Shown here piece by piece: positions 6,877 through 14,488 of a DNA stretch of 15,207 nucleotides. A program made the position numbers and the translations under genes. How positions within the stretch are numbered: position 1 is the first letter of the stretch; every line of letters begins with the position of its first letter. Origin of the DNA: Bacteroidales bacterium UBA2030 (GTDB taxonomy: Bacteria > Bacteroidota > Bacteroidia > Bacteroidales > TTA-H9). The stretch is taken from positions 1 through 15,207 of the forward strand of contig DDBO01000115.1 of NCBI GenBank assembly GCA_002332755.1, in the 5' to 3' direction. The notes below the pieces were generated by a model. That model did not search any database and was not told the DNA's origin. It saw nothing but the letters and a program-made list of their open reading frames with translations.

Positions 6877-9873
6877 TTACTGGTTTTGCGGAAGTTTATC
6901 GAGACGCAGGCGGGCCTCAGCCTTGAGGTCTTCTCCTTCATAGTTGTCAATGATGCTCTGAAGGGTTTGGCGTGCTTGGAAAATATTACCATTGGCGGCA
7001 TAAATATCGGAAAGCAGAATAAATCCTTTAACCCTCCAGTAATCGGCTGAAGGATAATTGTTTATTAAAGTGAAGGCGTCTTTTTCTGCTTTTTTCAGGT
7101 CGTTGCGATTAAATGCAATTTGGGCCAGGTGATAGTAGCTTTCGGCTGCAGGTTCACCTTGCGCCAATCGGCTAAGGATCTGAAATTCTTTTTCGGCCAG
7201 GGATATATTCTGCACAGCATAGGCCGAACGGGCCAGGAAAAGATGAGCATCGACGTTTTGCTCTTGAGTGATTTTTTCAGACGTGAGCAAGCGTTGGGCA
7301 TAATACATGCTTGAGTCGTAACGACCTTCATTGTAATGGCATTTCATCTGGCCAGCCTGAGCTTCAGCAATAAGAGATTTATCTGTCGAAATGGCTTCAA
7401 GCCTGTTGTAGTAGCGAATGGCTTTTCCACAGTTGTTATGTGCCTGGCTTATGCGGGCAGCCTGCCGCAGGGCGGGTTCCATAAAATTATTGCCGGGGCG
7501 GGCAAGTACATTTTCATAGGCTCTCAGGGCTTCTTCTGTATTGCCACTTCTGCGGGCACATTCGGCTACATAGTACCAGGCCTGGGTGGAGAAACGACCC
7601 TGCGGATTTTTCCTTAAATATTCATAAAAACCTTCGGATGAAGATTTGCATTCCCCTTTCTGATATTGGTTTTCGGCAGCCACATATAGCAATGAATCAC
7701 CTGAGCTCATCGAAACTTCCATGAATGGTACGGTTTTGACGTAGGCCAGGTATTCCCCTACTCGGTTCAAATCAACGTATATATTGCTAATGGTCACCAT
7801 GGCTTCCCGCGCTTCGGGAGTACCCGGAAACTTACTAACCACGGCTTTAAGCTCTGCCAACGACTGATCGTAATTACCCTGGTTGTAATAAACTAATCCT
7901 TTACGCAGCATGGCTTTTCCTACATAAATACTGCGCGGATATTTCGAAATCAGTTGGTTGAGCGAATAAAGAGCGTCTTCTTCTTTGTTGAGAATTAATG
8001 CCGTTAGTGCTGATTCGTACAGCGCTGCAGGTGCATGGGGCGATTTGGGGTACTGCTTCACCAGATTATTCATGGCATTAATTTTCTCCTGGAAATTGCG
8101 CTGCACTCCATAGGCCAGGCCCATTTGATAAAGGGCATAGTCGGCGTCTGCGCCTTTTAAGTTGATAACCCTTTGGTAGGCATTAATGGCCTCAGGATAA
8201 TTGCGGGTTGCAAAAAAACAATCACCCGTTCGCAGCCAGGCATCGTTTACCAAGGCCTTGTCTGTACCATTGTATTGAGAAGTAAATTTTCTGAAAGCTA
8301 CCGAGGCCTGATCGTAGTTATTCATTTTGAAATAACAGTAACCAATTTGATAGTGTACCGTTGCATATTCTGCAGTGGAGGTAGCGCTTCGCGCAAGCAT
8401 AAATTTATTATAGCCTGCCAGTGCCTGGTTGTAATTGCCCATGCGATAAAGGGCTTCTGCACTCCAATAGTAGGCTCTGGGCCTCACACTCTTGTCGTAG
8501 TCCGTTTCTGCCGCTTTCTCCAACCGCTGAATGGCTTTATCGTATTGCCTATCGTTAAAAAGTTCTATTCCCCTGAAAAACGAGATGCGTTGCTGTGCTG
8601 TTTTTAGCTTAATGTCTTTGTTCTTGATATTATCCAACGCGTTGAGGGCATCTTCATAATTTTTGGTAATCAAAGCCAGGTTGGCCAGATACTGGTATGC
8701 CTCGTCGCTGCGGCGTGAACCTGGATATTCGGCTGTGTATTTGCGCAATGCACTTATGGCTTCATTGTATGGGTCGGAGGCAAGCTCGTACGAAAGTTTG
8801 GCATAATTAAATAAGGCATCTTCTTTGGTGTTCTGGTCGTAGGCAAGCTGATAGGCTTTGTAAAATGCATTCTGGGCAAAGGGTTTGTTGTTGGTTTTCA
8901 GGTAACAATCACCCAGGTGATACCAGGCATTGTTGGCCAGAGAATCTTTTCCATTGGCGGCAATCTGGAAGTATTGTATGGCATCTTCTGTTTTGCCGGA
9001 TTTGTATGCGGCATAGGCTAAAGCATACGCCTGAGGCCGATCGGGTGTGCCTTTGCCAAATTGTCTGTGAATCTGTAAATATTCGTAGGCTTCAGCATAA
9101 TTGCCGAGTCGCAGGTGGGCATCCCCAATCATACGAGCGATATCTGCTTTTTGCTTGCCCGTAACATTGGTCAACAGAGGAGGAGCTACTTTGAGAAGCT
9201 CTTCATATTTTTCTTGCCGGTAGTAAATCTGAGCAATATAGTAGGGAACAACCGACATATACCAAGGGTCGGTTTTTAGTTTGTTGAATTCCCGAAGGGC
9301 GCTCTCGTATTTGCCTTCTGTATAAAGAATATGGCCATAATAATAGCTGGCCTGCGCGGCATAGGGGTTGTTACCATCTTTAATTTCGTGAAAATAAGCC
9401 CTGGCCTTTTCTTTGTCATCATTGAGATAGCGGCAATATCCGGCTTTGAAATAAAATTCAGGAAGATCATCAGGGGGCAATTCATAAACATCAACTAGAT
9501 CGTATGCTTTCCCAGCATCCTTGTAACTGCGTTTGTTAAACATAAAATTTCCGTAATAAAAACGAGCCTGGTTGAGCTTGGGGCTGGTTGGGTGGGCCCT
9601 TACAAAAGCTGAAAGTTTTTCTCCTGCCTCTTCCGATGCCATTTTATATGCACAAACAGCGACATAAAAGTCAGCCATGCTTTTAATCTCGCCAGAGCAT
9701 TGTTGCGCGAGTTCTTCAAAAAGTTGACTGGAAGAACTATATTTTTGCCTTTCAAAGAGCTCCAGGGCAATTTTGTAGGTTTCCTGCAGGGGGCTCATGC
9801 TTTCTGGCTTCTGGGCGTAAACAGGTATTACATACATCAGCCCGAGAAGTACAATCAAAACATTTTTTTTCAT
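6877..9873 (-). CDS. large secreted tetratricopeptide-repeat protein
   Basis: 998-aa protein made almost entirely of degenerate TPR-type helical repeats of about 34-37 residues. Examples are segments with A..YY.G...Y..GKYESALREF, A.YYWSAEALYRMGNYNQALAGYNKF and DQASVAFRKF. The start chosen is ATG 9873, giving a signal peptide MKKNVLIVLLGL..YA|Q (cleavage after residue 20). An in-frame ATG nine bases earlier (9882) is the only serious rival. The frame stays open to 10017, but that would overlap rlmH and cross its terminator and would bury the signal peptide. There is no lipobox, so the product should be periplasmic or loosely attached to the outer membrane. It is the first gene of a run with the barrel protein (15-base gap) and wtpA. 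Repeats resembling YbgF/BamD outer-membrane helpers suggest a scaffold role; this is inference. No TAnnTTTG promoter is visible upstream. Confidence 0.85.
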   Translation of the reverse strand: MKKNVLIVLLGLMYVIPVYAQKPESMSPLQETYKIALELFERQKYSSSSQLFEELAQQCSGEIKSMADFYVAVCAYKMASEEAGEKLSAFVRAHPTSPKLNQARFYYGNFMFNKRSYKDAGKAYDLVDVYELPPDDLPEFYFKAGYCRYLNDDKEKARAYFHEIKDGNNPYAAQASYYYGHILYTEGKYESALREFNKLKTDPWYMSVVPYYIAQIYYRQEKYEELLKVAPPLLTNVTGKQKADIARMIGDAHLRLGNYAEAYEYLQIHRQFGKGTPDRPQAYALAYAAYKSGKTEDAIQYFQIAANGKDSLANNAWYHLGDCYLKTNNKPFAQNAFYKAYQLAYDQNTKEDALFNYAKLSYELASDPYNEAISALRKYTAEYPGSRRSDEAYQYLANLALITKNYEDALNALDNIKNKDIKLKTAQQRISFFRGIELFNDRQYDKAIQRLEKAAETDYDKSVRPRAYYWSAEALYRMGNYNQALAGYNKFMLARSATSTAEYATVHYQIGYCYFKMNNYDQASVAFRKFTSQYNGTDKALVNDAWLRTGDCFFATRNYPEAINAYQRVINLKGADADYALYQMGLAYGVQRNFQEKINAMNNLVKQYPKSPHAPAALYESALTALILNKEEDALYSLNQLISKYPRSIYVGKAMLRKGLVYYNQGNYDQSLAELKAVVSKFPGTPEAREAMVTISNIYVDLNRVGEYLAYVKTVPFMEVSMSSGDSLLYVAAENQYQKGECKSSSEGFYEYLRKNPQGRFSTQAWYYVAECARRSGNTEEALRAYENVLARPGNNFMEPALRQAARISQAHNNCGKAIRYYNRLEAISTDKSLIAEAQAGQMKCHYNEGRYDSSMYYAQRLLTSEKITQEQNVDAHLFLARSAYAVQNISLAEKEFQILSRLAQGEPAAESYYHLAQIAFNRNDLKKAEKDAFTLINNYPSADYWRVKGFILLSDIYAANGNIFQARQTLQSIIDNYEGEDLKAEARLRLDKLPQNQ

Positions 9874-9924
9874 TCGAGGCATGTTATTTATGTTGCTTAT
9901 TTGGCCCGAACCGGTTTTCATCTT

Positions 9925-9947
9925 AAAAAAACGCCGGCTTTCCGGGC
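9925..9947 (-). terminator. intrinsic terminator after rlmH
   Basis: On the minus strand GCCCGG, loop AAAG, then CCGGC form a five-pair GC stem with one bulged C (9947-9933). G follows at 9932, and then seven consecutive T (9931-9925). The hairpin starts eight bases beyond the rlmH stop. This is a standard Rho-independent layout and separates rlmH from the TPR gene. Confidence 0.65.
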
Positions 9948-9955
9948 ATATTATA

Positions 9956-10429
9956 TTATTCATGATGATAGGGCTCGTTGCGTAAAATGGTAAAGGCTCG
10001 ATACAACTGCTCTGCAAAGATAAGGCGTACCAATTGATGGGGAAAGGTCATAGGTGAAAGACTTAGCCTTAAAGTGCTCTGTTTAATGATATTTTCATGA
10101 AAACCGTATGGACCACCCACAACAAATAGCAGGTTTTTAATGCCCGAATTCATCTTTTGCTGCAATAATGTAGCAAATTCCGTTGACGACATCATTTTCC
10201 CTTTTTCGTCGAGGAGAATCAGTTCACTGCCTGTTGGAAAATACTTTTCCATTAATCGAGCCTCAGCTTCCTTTACAAAATTCTCTTTGACCCCGGTCTG
10301 AAATCGGGGCGAGGGTATCTCTATGCGTTGATAGGGTACATAGCGCATGATTCTCTTCTCATAGCTTCTCAGACCATTTTCAATATAGTCTTCCTCGGTT
10401 TTTCCGTTGAGCAGAAAAGTGATTTTCAT
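9956..10429 (-). CDS. rlmH: 23S rRNA pseudouridine-1915 N3-methyltransferase RlmH
   Basis: 157-aa SPOUT-fold methyltransferase that uses SAM to methylate pseudouridine 1915 in helix 69 of 23S rRNA on the assembled 70S ribosome. The diagnostic C-terminal half is intact: LLFVVGGPYGFHENI (SAM-binding trefoil knot), then LSLSPMTFPHQLVRLIFAEQLYRAFTILRNEPYHHE, the universal RlmH ending. LLDEKGKMMSSTEFA in the middle is also typical. The length is normal (about 155-160 aa). It is transcribed divergently from the DUF4783 gene, with a possible -7 box (TATCTTCG) directly upstream and a terminator directly downstream, so it is probably a single-gene unit. Confidence 0.97.
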   Translation of the reverse strand: MKITFLLNGKTEEDYIENGLRSYEKRIMRYVPYQRIEIPSPRFQTGVKENFVKEAEARLMEKYFPTGSELILLDEKGKMMSSTEFATLLQQKMNSGIKNLLFVVGGPYGFHENIIKQSTLRLSLSPMTFPHQLVRLIFAEQLYRAFTILRNEPYHHE

Positions 10430-10434
10430 GCATG

Positions 10435-10442
10435 CGAAGATA
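10435..10442 (-). promoter_or_regulatory. possible -7 box for rlmH
   Basis: TATCTTCG on the minus strand matches TAnnTTTG at all but one fixed base and lies five bases upstream of the rlmH ATG, which would make the message leaderless or nearly so. No clear -33 element is seen. It shares the 117-base divergent gap with the DUF4783 promoter. Confidence 0.3.
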
Positions 10443-10492
10443 ATTCAAGTGTTAAAAACTGAGCGTTATGTCAGTAAGCTTACATTATTCCT

Positions 10493-10500
10493 TATTTTTG
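10493..10500 (+). promoter_or_regulatory. candidate -7 promoter box for DUF4783-nadC-yihY
   Basis: TATTTTTG followed by C exactly matches the Bacteroidota -7 consensus TAnnTTTG and lies 46 bases before the ATG at 10547. The expected -33 TTTG is not clear (TTATG about 22 bases upstream is the nearest). It would drive the three closely spaced plus-strand genes. Confidence 0.45.
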
Positions 10501-10546
10501 CAAAAGAATGAATGCTTTGGCATTGAAGTTGTAAAGTTTTTAAATC

Positions 10547-10948
10547 ATGCGCAAAAAAAATTTGATGCGGTTTATCCTTTTTTTAGGCTTCCTGGTTCCT
10601 TTGGGTGGTTTTTGTCAGGATACTCAGGATAATATTATTAAATGGCTTAAGGAAGGTAATGCCAAGGAGCTTGCAAAGGTTTTCAACCCGGCCCTTACTT
10701 TCAGTGTTCCCGGACATGACGGAATTTACAGTCCATCGCAGGCCGAGGGATTTCTCAAGCGTTTTTTTGAGGATAATAAACCCGTGAGTTTCCGCGTAAG
10801 TCATCAGGGAAAATCGGCCGACGGCGCCCGGTTTTTGATAGGAATCTTAACCTGCAATACCGGCGCTTTCAAGGTTTATTCTTTGACGAAGATGATGGAA
10901 GGCCGGGAGCGGATCATTCAATTTCAGATAGAACCCAATCAAGACTGA
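10547..10948 (+). CDS. DUF4783-family secreted protein
   Basis: 133-aa small exported protein with a signal peptide (MRKKNLMRFILFLGFLVPLGGFC|QD). The rest reads as a single NTF2-like alpha+beta domain: an amphipathic helix (DNIIKWLKEGNAKELAKVF), then ALTFSVPGHDGIYS, an SQAEGFLKRFFEDN helix, and strands VSFRVSHQGKSADGARFLIGILTCN and GAFKVYSL..M. I recognise this as the DUF4783 family, commonly found beside nadC in Bacteroidota. Its molecular function is unknown. It ends six bases before the nadC ATG and is likely co-transcribed with it. It may be a periplasmic binding or accessory protein; nothing in the sequence ties it to NAD metabolism beyond position. Confidence 0.85.
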   Translation: MRKKNLMRFILFLGFLVPLGGFCQDTQDNIIKWLKEGNAKELAKVFNPALTFSVPGHDGIYSPSQAEGFLKRFFEDNKPVSFRVSHQGKSADGARFLIGILTCNTGAFKVYSLTKMMEGRERIIQFQIEPNQD

Positions 10949-10954
10949 CTGCCG

Positions 10955-11788
10955 ATGACTATTGATGAGATAATTGATCAAGCACTGCGCGAAGACCTGG
11001 GCGATGGCGATCATACTTCATTGGCAACAGTTCCGGAGGGTTCTGTTTCCAAAGCCCGCTTGCTGGTAAAACAATCAGGTGTATTGTGCGGGGTCGATAT
11101 CGCCAGACGAATTTTTAACCGTATTGACCCTTCTCTGGAATTTAATGCATTACTCTCCGATGGTCAGCGTATTCATCCCGGCGATGTGGCCTTCACCCTT
11201 AGAGGAAACCCTGTGAGCATACTTTCCGGTGAGCGTCTGGCTCTCAATTTTATGCAACGCCTTTCGGGAATTGCTACCCAAACCCGGCGCATTGTTGATG
11301 CTATTGAGGGGTACCCCGTTAAATTACTTGATACCAGAAAAACCACACCTCTTCTGCGTGAGCTGGAGAAATACGCCGTGAAAATCGGAGGTGGCCATAA
11401 TCACCGTTTTGGGCTTTTCGACATGATTCTGATTAAAGACAATCATGTGGACTTTGCCGGGGGAATTGTGAAGGCTATACGGGCTGTGCAAAGGTATCTT
11501 GCCGAAAAGAAGCTGGATCTTAAAATCGAAATAGAAGTTCGTAATTTTCAGGAACTTGAAGAGGTGCTCGCCGAAGGAGGCGTTCATCGCATCATGCTCG
11601 ACAATTTTAATCCTGCTCTTTTAAGACAAGCAATAGAGCTTATTGCCCATAGATATGAAACCGAGGCCTCAGGCGGAATAACCCTCGATAACATAAGAGA
11701 ATATGCCGCTACCGGAGTGGACTACATTTCCGTTGGAGCTCTGACTCATCAAATTCAGAGTCTGGACTTGAGTCTTAAAGCATACTAA
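10955..11788 (+). CDS. nadC: nicotinate-nucleotide pyrophosphorylase (carboxylating) NadC
   Basis: Quinolinate phosphoribosyltransferase, 277 aa, which turns quinolinate and PRPP into nicotinate mononucleotide, CO2 and PPi in de novo NAD synthesis. The N-terminal sandwich domain begins with the typical REDLGDGDHTS (12-22). The barrel domain shows SGERLALNFMQRLSGIAT (91-108), DTRKTTPLLRELEKYAVKIGGGHNHR (126-151), KDNH (161-164), EIEVRN, LDNF, EASGGI and ISVGALTH (258-265). The PRPP/quinolinate-binding Arg and Lys residues in the DTRKTTP region are all present. Normal length and no anomalies. It sits six bases after the DUF4783 gene and seven bases before the YihY gene. Confidence 0.97.
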   Translation: MTIDEIIDQALREDLGDGDHTSLATVPEGSVSKARLLVKQSGVLCGVDIARRIFNRIDPSLEFNALLSDGQRIHPGDVAFTLRGNPVSILSGERLALNFMQRLSGIATQTRRIVDAIEGYPVKLLDTRKTTPLLRELEKYAVKIGGGHNHRFGLFDMILIKDNHVDFAGGIVKAIRAVQRYLAEKKLDLKIEIEVRNFQELEEVLAEGGVHRIMLDNFNPALLRQAIELIAHRYETEASGGITLDNIREYAATGVDYISVGALTHQIQSLDLSLKAY

Positions 11789-11795
11789 TCCTTGT

Positions 11796-12767
11796 ATGGT
11801 AGCCCCTTCCCGGCCTTTTTACAGGATATTTCGTTTCTTGTCGAGCCATACCAAGCCGGTTTACAATTATTCATTGAGAATTGTCGCAAAAACCCGCCAG
11901 ATTGTTTTCCCCGGCTTTGATGGTATGCCCATCTACGATGTAGGCCTGTTTTTCTTCACCGGATTGCTCAAGGGCAATCTTAGTAACAGAGCCTCTGCCA
12001 TTGCCTACAACTTTCTGATGGCCATCTTTCCTACGCTTTTGGTGGTTTTCACGCTGATACCTTTTGTCCCCGTTCCCAACTTCCAGAGTATGCTTCTCGA
12101 ACTCATTGCCCAGTTTGTTCCTTCCCAGGCCTGGGAAACCGTTCGCAGCACTGTAGAAGACATCATCACCCGACCACGGGGAGGCCTTCTGTCTCTGGGT
12201 TTTCTGCTCACCCTCTATTTTAGCACCAATGGCGTGCAGAGCCTGGCCGATGCTTTCAATGCCAGTGTGCACGATATTGAAGTTCGTCCCTGGTGGATGC
12301 AGCGCCTGGTCGATCTGCTTATCGTGATTTTGTTATTCCTGCTGGTATCTTTTTCTATGGTGCTCCTCAATCTGGGCAATGTTACGTTTGAATTTCTCAA
12401 GGAGCATCATATTCTTGGAAGCTGGCTCACTTATGTGCTTCTGCAGATACTCCGCTGGCTCATCCTTCTGGTTTTGTTGTTTTTGGGTAACAGCTTGCTC
12501 TATTATCTGCTTCCCGCCCGCCGCAACCGCTTCCGCTTTTTCTCGGCCGGCAGCACCCTCAGTACCCTGCTCATTCTGGCAACCTCGTATGGGTTCAATT
12601 TTTATGTCAATAATTTCTCGAAATACAATGTTCTCTATGGCTCTATCGGAACCCTACTAATGCTCATGTTCTGGATCTGGATCAATGCCATGATCCTGCT
12701 TATCGGATTCGAACTGAATGCAAGTATCAATCAAGCCAGGCAGGGAAAAAACGAAAAAACAAATTAA
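11796..12767 (+). CDS. YihY/BrkB-family inner-membrane protein
   Basis: 323-aa polytopic membrane protein. Hydrophobic segments lie near residues 68-91, 132-155, 170-193, 212-242, 250-275 and 282-306, giving about six helices. The family signature is clear: GLLKGNLSNRASAIAYNFLMAIFPTLLVV (56-84) and GSIGTLLMLMFWIWINAMILLIGFELNA (about 284-311). Members were once annotated as ribonuclease BN or as the serum-resistance factor BrkB; the actual function is unsettled, and some have been suggested to be transporters. The first about 45 residues are basic and cytoplasmic. It follows nadC by seven bases and is probably the last gene of that unit. The gene is GC-rich (about 60% in 12121-12180), in sharp contrast with the sequence that follows. 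Confidence 0.92.
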   Translation: MVAPSRPFYRIFRFLSSHTKPVYNYSLRIVAKTRQIVFPGFDGMPIYDVGLFFFTGLLKGNLSNRASAIAYNFLMAIFPTLLVVFTLIPFVPVPNFQSMLLELIAQFVPSQAWETVRSTVEDIITRPRGGLLSLGFLLTLYFSTNGVQSLADAFNASVHDIEVRPWWMQRLVDLLIVILLFLLVSFSMVLLNLGNVTFEFLKEHHILGSWLTYVLLQILRWLILLVLLFLGNSLLYYLLPARRNRFRFFSAGSTLSTLLILATSYGFNFYVNNFSKYNVLYGSIGTLLMLMFWIWINAMILLIGFELNASINQARQGKNEKTN

Positions 12768-12772
12768 TTTTA
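12765..12772 (+). promoter_or_regulatory. weak -7-like box before the 539-aa secreted protein gene
   Basis: TAATTTTA matches TAnnTTTG at all but the last base, overlaps the YihY stop codon and lies 24 bases before the ATG at 12797. No -33 TTTG is visible in the GA-rich sequence upstream. It is a plausible but weak promoter; read-through from the YihY gene is the alternative. Confidence 0.25.
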
Positions 12773-12801
12773 CATCGTTAAGCAACTTATGCTGCGATGT
12801 A
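12771..12801 (+). repeat. two-part inverted repeat covering the start codon at 12797
   Basis: The outer arms TACATCG (12771-12777) and CGATGTA (12795-12801) pair perfectly over seven bases. Inside them AGCA (12781-12784) and TGCT (12790-12793) pair over four bases around the loop ACTTA. The internal loop is TTA on one side and a single G on the other. The ATG of the 539-aa gene lies in the right outer arm, so an RNA hairpin would hide the start codon. It could instead be a protein-binding palindrome, or chance. Confidence 0.45.
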
Positions 12802-14416
12802 TAAATTTATTTTGTGGAGAAGTTTAGCTGGGATACTGCTGATAGCATGCTTGAACCTCAGGCCTGTGATGGCGCAACAGGAGGCTACTAATTGGTATTT
12901 CGGCAACTATGCCGGTCTGAGCTTTGCCAGTGGCAGCCCGGTGGCGCTGCTGGATGGCGCGATGAGTACAATGGAAGGAGTCGCTACAATTAGTAACTCA
13001 TCTGGTATCCTATTATTCTACACCGATGGGCAAACTATTTGGAACAGACAGCATCAAATAATGACGAATGGAACTGGACTGTGGGGGCACTCCTCCAGTA
13101 CACAATCGGGAGTAATTGTGAAAAAACCTGGTAGTAACAATATTTTTTACGTTTTTACTGTTGATGAGGTAGCCACAGGGGGAATTCATGGTGTGTGTTA
13201 TTCGATTGTAGATATGAACCTATCTGGTGGACTTGGAGCCGTAACAAGTAAAAATATTGAATTAGTTCCTAACAGCAATGCAACCGAAAAAATTACTGCA
13301 GTAAAGCATTCAAATGGGACGGATATTTGGGTATTAACTCATGGATGGAACAATAATCAGTTTCTTGCTTTTAAAGTAACCAGTTCAGGAATTAATTCCA
13401 CACCAATAATTTCAAATGCTGGACAGATACACAGTGGCATAAATAGGCATAGAGCTGGATATATGAAATCATCTCCTAACGGATCATATATTGCCTTGAC
13501 AATGTACGATTATGGAGATGCTGAACTGGTTGAAATGGTGAAATTCAATCCAAGTAATGGAACAGTATCTACAGATGTAAAATGTTTCGCTGACTACATT
13601 CCTTCAGCTTATGGTGTGGAATTTTCCCCTGATAATACAAAATTATATGCATCAGGAGCTAAAGATAACGGCAAGATTTATCAATATAATCTCAGTTTGC
13701 CGAATGGAACTAGTATAGTTGCGGGTAAAACTGTGATAGCATCCAATGGTAATTATGCTGCAATGCAAGTAGCAATAGATGGTAAAATTTATGTTACCCG
13801 TTATAATGTTCAATTTCTCAGTTGTATCAATAGCCCGAATTTAAATGGTATTGCATGCAATTTTACTGAGAATAATGTATCGTTGGGGGGCCGAACTGCA
13901 ACTTTTGGCTTACCAACCTTCATTCAAAGTTTCTTTGTTTCTGTACAGGCATTTTCAAATTCTCCTGTTTGTCAAGGAAATACAATTCATTTATATTGTG
14001 TTGCAGCAGGAGCCAGCTCTTACTATTGGACAGGTCCGGCAGGTTTTACTTCCACACTTCAAAATCCCTCTATTGCGAATGCGCAACCTTACAATAGTGG
14101 TGTATATACTGTTACTGCATTTTCAAGTGGTGGAAATAGTGCAACTTCGCAGGTCAGTGTTGTAGTAAATCCAAATCCAAATATTACCTTAGGCCCCGAT
14201 ACAACGATTTGTGAAAATTCATGGATTGTTCTGAGTCCTGGCAGTGGTTTTCAATCTTATTTATGGAATACAGGTAGTACCCAATCTTCTATAATCGTTA
14301 ATAGCCCAGGTAATTATTCTGTAATTGTGATGGACGCAAATGGTTGTTCTGCCTCTGACTCTAAGTGGGTTTATACGAAACCAGCACCAGGGCCTATTTT
14401 GATAAAGCACCGGTAG
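12797..14416 (+). CDS. secreted surface protein with propeller-like and Ig/PKD-like regions, lacking a sorting tail
   Basis: 539-aa exported protein. Signal peptide residues 1-26 (VMA|QQ) also contain LIAC (15-18), so a lipoprotein form cannot be excluded. Residues about 31-380 form a repeat-rich beta region starting NWYFGNYAGLSFASGSPVAL, with LLFYTDGQTIWNRQHQIM, SGVIVKKPGSNNIFYVFTVD and YGVEFSPDNTKLYASG. This type is common in large Bacteroidota secreted proteins and is probably a beta-propeller. Two Ig/PKD-like modules follow: SNSPVCQGNTIHLYCVA...YYWTGPAGF and NPNITLGPDTTICENSWIVL...YLWNTGST...GCSASDS. Relatives usually end with a type IX secretion C-terminal domain; here the protein stops at PAPGPILIKHR. 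The first about 165 bases are GC-rich (41 of 60 in 12901-12960), whereas the rest is AT-rich (22 of 60 in 12961-13020). Its function is unknown; adhesin-like or structural roles are guesses. Confidence 0.8.
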   Translation: MYKFILWRSLAGILLIACLNLRPVMAQQEATNWYFGNYAGLSFASGSPVALLDGAMSTMEGVATISNSSGILLFYTDGQTIWNRQHQIMTNGTGLWGHSSSTQSGVIVKKPGSNNIFYVFTVDEVATGGIHGVCYSIVDMNLSGGLGAVTSKNIELVPNSNATEKITAVKHSNGTDIWVLTHGWNNNQFLAFKVTSSGINSTPIISNAGQIHSGINRHRAGYMKSSPNGSYIALTMYDYGDAELVEMVKFNPSNGTVSTDVKCFADYIPSAYGVEFSPDNTKLYASGAKDNGKIYQYNLSLPNGTSIVAGKTVIASNGNYAAMQVAIDGKIYVTRYNVQFLSCINSPNLNGIACNFTENNVSLGGRTATFGLPTFIQSFFVSVQAFSNSPVCQGNTIHLYCVAAGASSYYWTGPAGFTSTLQNPSIANAQPYNSGVYTVTAFSSGGNSATSQVSVVVNPNPNITLGPDTTICENSWIVLSPGSGFQSYLWNTGSTQSSIIVNSPGNYSVIVMDANGCSASDSKWVYTKPAPGPILIKHR

Positions 14417-14458
14417 TTTACTGACTTCAAGAGTAAAAGGCAAATTTTCCGTTTCATC

Positions 14459-14488
14459 TTTGAGTTTAAACTAAGTTGCTTAAATTTG
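14459..14488 (+). promoter_or_regulatory. Bacteroidota-type promoter for the epimerase gene
   Basis: TTTG (14459-14462), an 18-base spacer and TAAATTTG (14481-14488) match both elements of the Bacteroidota sigma consensus (TTTG and TAnnTTTG). The ATG at 14498 begins only nine bases after the -7 box, so the message would have a leader of a few bases or none. This is the best two-part promoter in the window and lies at the point where the probable polysaccharide region starts. Confidence 0.6.

Noticed and set aside
6877..9873. Possible tandem DNA repeats in the TPR gene
   Set aside because: The repetition is at the protein-fold level with strongly diverged units; no near-identical nucleotide repeats were seen.
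9874..10017. N-terminal extension of the TPR protein by 48 residues
   Set aside because: It overlaps rlmH coding sequence, crosses a probable terminator, and would place a signal peptide internally.
11871..12272. 133-codon minus-strand frame opposite the YihY gene
   Set aside because: It is a shadow of a GC-rich membrane-protein gene, with composition biased to charged residues and no start signals.
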